From contig NZ_NWVL01000049.1 of the NCBI RefSeq assembly GCF_002382885.1, positions 1 through 61,936 on the forward strand: DNA of 61,936 bases, given 5' to 3'. Both the position numbers and the translations under genes were made by a program. Source of the DNA: Streptomyces sp. WZ.A104. Lineage in GTDB: Bacteria; Actinomycetota; Actinomycetes; Streptomycetales; Streptomycetaceae. Below the pieces are notes generated by a model, which saw only the letters and a program-made list of their open reading frames with translations, searched no databases and had not been told where the DNA came from. Positions 59,375 to 61,936 of this stretch are shown in pieces (the first letter of the stretch is position 1; each line of letters begins with the position of its first letter).

Positions 59375-61936
59375 CTATCCGGCGTTGCCCCAGATCGTGC
59401 TGCCGCCCCCGCCCGGACGGCCACCGGCTCCTCCTTCGGCGCCGCCGTTGTCGGTGCCGTCGGTCGTGCCGGAGCTGTCGCCTCCGCCGTCGGCTCCCGC
59501 GTTATCACCGCCCTCGGTGGTACCGGCGTTATCACCGCCGCCGTTGTTGGCACCGCCGTCCGCGCCGGCGTTCGCACCGCCGTCGGCGGTCTGGCACTCC
59601 CAGTCGAAGACCCCGCAGGTCCTGCTCGGCGTCGGCGTCGGGCTCGGGGTGGTCGGCGTCGGCGTGGGGGTCGTCGGGTCGTCGGACGGTGTCGGGGTCG
59701 GCGTCGGGCTGGGCGTCGGGCTCGGGCTGACCGCACCACCGCCCCAGACGGTCTCACCCAGGTCCTTCGCCTCCGGGAAGGGGATGGCCTTCTTGCCCTT
59801 CATCGCCGCGGTCATGTAGTCGTGCCAGATGGAGGCCGGGAACGAGTTTCCGTGGATCTTCTTCTCGCCACCGGTGCCGAACATCTCCTCGAACTCGCGG
59901 TCCTTGTTCCTCTCGTCGTCGTCCAGCCGGAACATGCTGATCGCCGTCGAGATCTGCGGGGTGTAGCCGACGAACCAGGCGGACCGGTTGCCGTCGGTCG
60001 TACCCGTCTTCCCCGCGGCCTCGCGGCCCTCCAGCCGGGCAGGCTTGCCCGTTCCGTTCTCCACGACGTTCTTCAGCACGTCCGTGATGTTGTCGGCGAT
60101 GTCCGGGCTGAAGGCGCGCTTGGGCTTCCCCTTGTGCTGGAAGACCACCTCGCCGCCTTTCTTGACCTCGGTCACGGAGTACGTGTCGTTCTGCTGGCCG
60201 CTCGTGGCGAAGGTGGCGTAGGCGCCCGCCATGCGGATGGCGCTGGGCGAGGAGGTGCCGATGGAGAACGACGGGACGGAGGCATCCGCCATGAAGTCGT
60301 CGTCCTTGAGCCCGGCGGCGACAGCGACGTCCTTGACCTTGTCCGTCCCGACGTCCATGCCGAGCTGCACGAACGGGGAGTTGGCGGACTGCTCCATGGC
60401 CTTCCGCAGATCGATCTCGCCGTAGTCCGCCTGACCGTCGTTCGTCTGGAGCCAGTCGTCGCCGTTCTCGTTCAGCCAGACCTTGCCGGTGTAGTCCCTG
60501 ATCCGCAGCTTGTTGTCGCCGTTGTAGATGCTCTCCGGTGAGACCTGGGTGCGCTCGGAGTTGCTCTGTTCGCTGCCGAGCTTCGGGTCGCGTACGCCGT
60601 ACTGCATCGCGGCGGCCAGGACGAAGGGCTTCCACGTCGAGCCGACCTGGGCACCGGTGGCATCCGCGTTGTTCGTGAAGTGCTTGGTGGCGTCCTGACC
60701 GCCGTACGTGGCGAGGATGGCGCCGGTCTTCGCATCCACCGAGGCACCGCCGAACTCGACGTGCGTGTCCGTCTCGGGACGCTCCTCGGGACGGATCTTG
60801 GCGTCGTAGACCTTCTTCACCGCGTCTTCGAGCTGCTTCACCTTCTTCTTGTCGAAGGTGGTGTGGATCTCGAAGCCGCCCAGGTCCAGCTGCTTGGCGT
60901 CGATGTTCTGGCCGTTGTTGGCGAGGAAGTAGTTCTTGGCGAGGTCGACCAGGTAGCCGGTCTGGCCACCGAGCTTGGCGTCCTTCCGCGGCTCCTTCGG
61001 CATGGGGAACTTCGTGTATTTGGCGCGCTCCTCCGCCGACATGCGCCCGTCCTTGACCTGTTCGTCGAGGATCCACTTCCAGCGGCTGATGGCCCGCTTG
61101 GTGTTCTTCTCCTTGGTCGCGTTCTTCTTGTCGATCTCGGGGGCGCCGGCCGGGTCGTAGTAGCTCGCCCCCTTGAGCAGCGTCGCCAGGAAGGCGCACT
61201 CGCTCGGGTTCAGATCGGTGGCGTCCTTGTCGTAGTAGGTGCGGGCCGCTGCCTGGAGCCCGGAGGCACCGCGTCCGTAGTACGAGACGTTGAGGTAACC
61301 AGCCATCACGTCGTTCTTCTCCATCTCGCCGCCGACCTTGAGCGTGATGAAGAGTTCCTTGAACTTGCGGGTGAGCGTCTGGTCCTGGTTGAGCCGGGAG
61401 TTCTTGACGTACTGCTGGGTGATCGTGGAGCCGCCCTGGGTCTCACCACCGGTCGCCATGTTGAACAGCGCACGGCCGATACCCACCGGGTCGATGCCCC
61501 GGTCCGTCTCGAAGCTCTTGTTCTCGGCCGAGATCACGGCGTTGCGCATCGCGACCGGAATCTGCTCGAACTTGATCTCCTGGCGGTTCACCACACCACC
61601 GGTCGCCACCATCTGGGTACCGTCGGCCCAGTAGTAGACGTTGTTCTGTGCCGTGGCCGCTTCGTTGATGTTCGGCTTGGACACCAGGGCGTACGAGATA
61701 CCCCCCACACCCATCAGCAGCCCCAAGAACCCCAGACAGAGCCCCGAAACCAGCTTCCACGAGGGCACCCAGCGCCGGAATCCGTGCTTGCCGTAGCGCG
61801 GGTAGTCGATGAAACGCTTCTTGCCCGGCCCGCCGTTGTCGCGTCCCCTGCCCCCCGGGCCCTCGGAACCGCCGCCACCGCGCCGCCGGCCACCGCCGCC
61901 GCCCGCGCCGTGGCCCCCGGCGTCCGCGCCCCGGCG
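59375..61936 (-). CDS. Bifunctional penicillin-binding protein (GT51 and transpeptidase), 5' end outside window
   Basis: At least 854 codons; the frame stays open to the right edge, so the start is not in the window. N-terminus: Gly/Arg-rich, then KKRFIDYPRYGKHGFRRWVPSWKLV and a membrane anchor (SGLCLGFLGLLMGVGGISYAL). The GT51 domain has NAVISAENKSFETDRGID, GGSTITQQYVKN and GRGASGLQAAART; the transpeptidase has the SxxK STWK, SxN SAN and KTG GKTGTT. The C-terminal tail is a long Ser/Pro/Thr linker, then CGVFDWEC and a Gly/Asn-rich end. A class A PBP for peptidoglycan polymerisation and crosslinking outside the membrane. Confidence 0.95.
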   Translation of the reverse strand, partial: RRGADAGGHGAGGGGGRRRGGGGSEGPGGRGRDNGGPGKKRFIDYPRYGKHGFRRWVPSWKLVSGLCLGFLGLLMGVGGISYALVSKPNINEAATAQNNVYYWADGTQMVATGGVVNRQEIKFEQIPVAMRNAVISAENKSFETDRGIDPVGIGRALFNMATGGETQGGSTITQQYVKNSRLNQDQTLTRKFKELFITLKVGGEMEKNDVMAGYLNVSYYGRGASGLQAAARTYYDKDATDLNPSECAFLATLLKGASYYDPAGAPEIDKKNATKEKNTKRAISRWKWILDEQVKDGRMSAEERAKYTKFPMPKEPRKDAKLGGQTGYLVDLAKNYFLANNGQNIDAKQLDLGGFEIHTTFDKKKVKQLEDAVKKVYDAKIRPEERPETDTHVEFGGASVDAKTGAILATYGGQDATKHFTNNADATGAQVGSTWKPFVLAAAMQYGVRDPKLGSEQSNSERTQVSPESIYNGDNKLRIRDYTGKVWLNENGDDWLQTNDGQADYGEIDLRKAMEQSANSPFVQLGMDVGTDKVKDVAVAAGLKDDDFMADASVPSFSIGTSSPSAIRMAGAYATFATSGQQNDTYSVTEVKKGGEVVFQHKGKPKRAFSPDIADNITDVLKNVVENGTGKPARLEGREAAGKTGTTDGNRSAWFVGYTPQISTAISMFRLDDDERNKDREFEEMFGTGGEKKIHGNSFPASIWHDYMTAAMKGKKAIPFPEAKDLGETVWGGGAVSPSPTPSPTPTPTPSDDPTTPTPTPTTPSPTPTPSRTCGVFDWECQTADGGANAGADGGANNGGGDNAGTTEGGDNAGADGGGDSSGTTDGTDNGGAEGGAGGRPGGGGSTIWGNAG

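Overview
This window is a stretch of high-GC actinobacterial chromosome, almost certainly from a Streptomyces. The evidence is: GC-rich third codon positions; the SsgR/SsgA sporulation pair; F420-type LLM, MerR, DevS-like and FemX proteins typical of the genus; many GTG starts in 4-bp GTGA overlaps; ParB sites of the Streptomyces type (GTTTCACGTGAAAC); and DnaA boxes of the TTGTCCACA/TTATCCACA type. The dnaB-rplI-rpsR-ssb-rpsF neighbourhood together with five perfect parS sites suggests that it lies near oriC, although oriC itself is not in the window.

Layout. 1-5.1 kb: the end of a Tat-exported Dyp-type peroxidase, pheA, a DnaA-box-rich spacer, serS and a HAD phosphatase. 5.1-8.7 kb: a DNA-binding-like protein, then a complete-looking group II intron (about 5994-8540) with an RT/maturase/HNH protein, the clearest mobile element here. 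8.7-12.4 kb: a four-gene ABC-2 exporter operon. 12.7-16.2 kb: a coupled trio of an M24 peptidase-like protein, an EphD-like hydrolase-SDR fusion and a MerR regulator. 16.4-21.4 kb: an RNA 2'-phosphotransferase, an LLM oxidoreductase, two related membrane-anchored proteins of unknown function and a second HAD phosphatase. 21.4-29.4 kb: cydA-cydB-cydCD plus a DevS/DosS-like GAF histidine kinase, with a Rex operator upstream. 29.6-37.2 kb: an aromatic/histidinol-phosphate aminotransferase, a LacI regulator, a metallophosphatase, two membrane proteins and thiC behind a TPP riboswitch. 37.4-46.4 kb: a YibE/F-like membrane protein, ssgA and ssgR, small membrane and cupin proteins, a cystathionine gamma-synthase-type enzyme, NUDIX and GNAT proteins, an HbpS-like protein, and a damaged MFS/MarR-like divergent pair. 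46.5-61.9 kb: a beta-lactamase-like hydrolase, argG with a candidate ARG box, dnaB, a MATE exporter, the rplI-rpsR-ssb-rpsF cluster, FemX, an alanine-racemase-like protein, a GT87-like mannosyltransferase and a bifunctional PBP that runs off the right end.

How the genes fit together. The cyd block is a coherent low-oxygen respiration unit: oxidase, assembly exporter, redox operator and candidate heme/redox sensor kinase. FemX, the racemase-like protein, the PBP and SsgA/SsgR all bear on cell wall assembly and sporulation. A second layer of information lies in and between the genes: four spacers carry clusters of DnaA boxes, and parS sites sit in a start codon, in a palindrome between convergent genes and as a close pair next to a terminator. 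I found no CRISPR array, no intact tRNA or rRNA, and no secondary-metabolite cluster. No wholly unknown multi-gene system is evident. The most notable signals are the DnaA/parS layer, the intron, the deletion-fused MFS/regulator pair, the tRNA-like remnant and the two unknown membrane-anchored paralogs.
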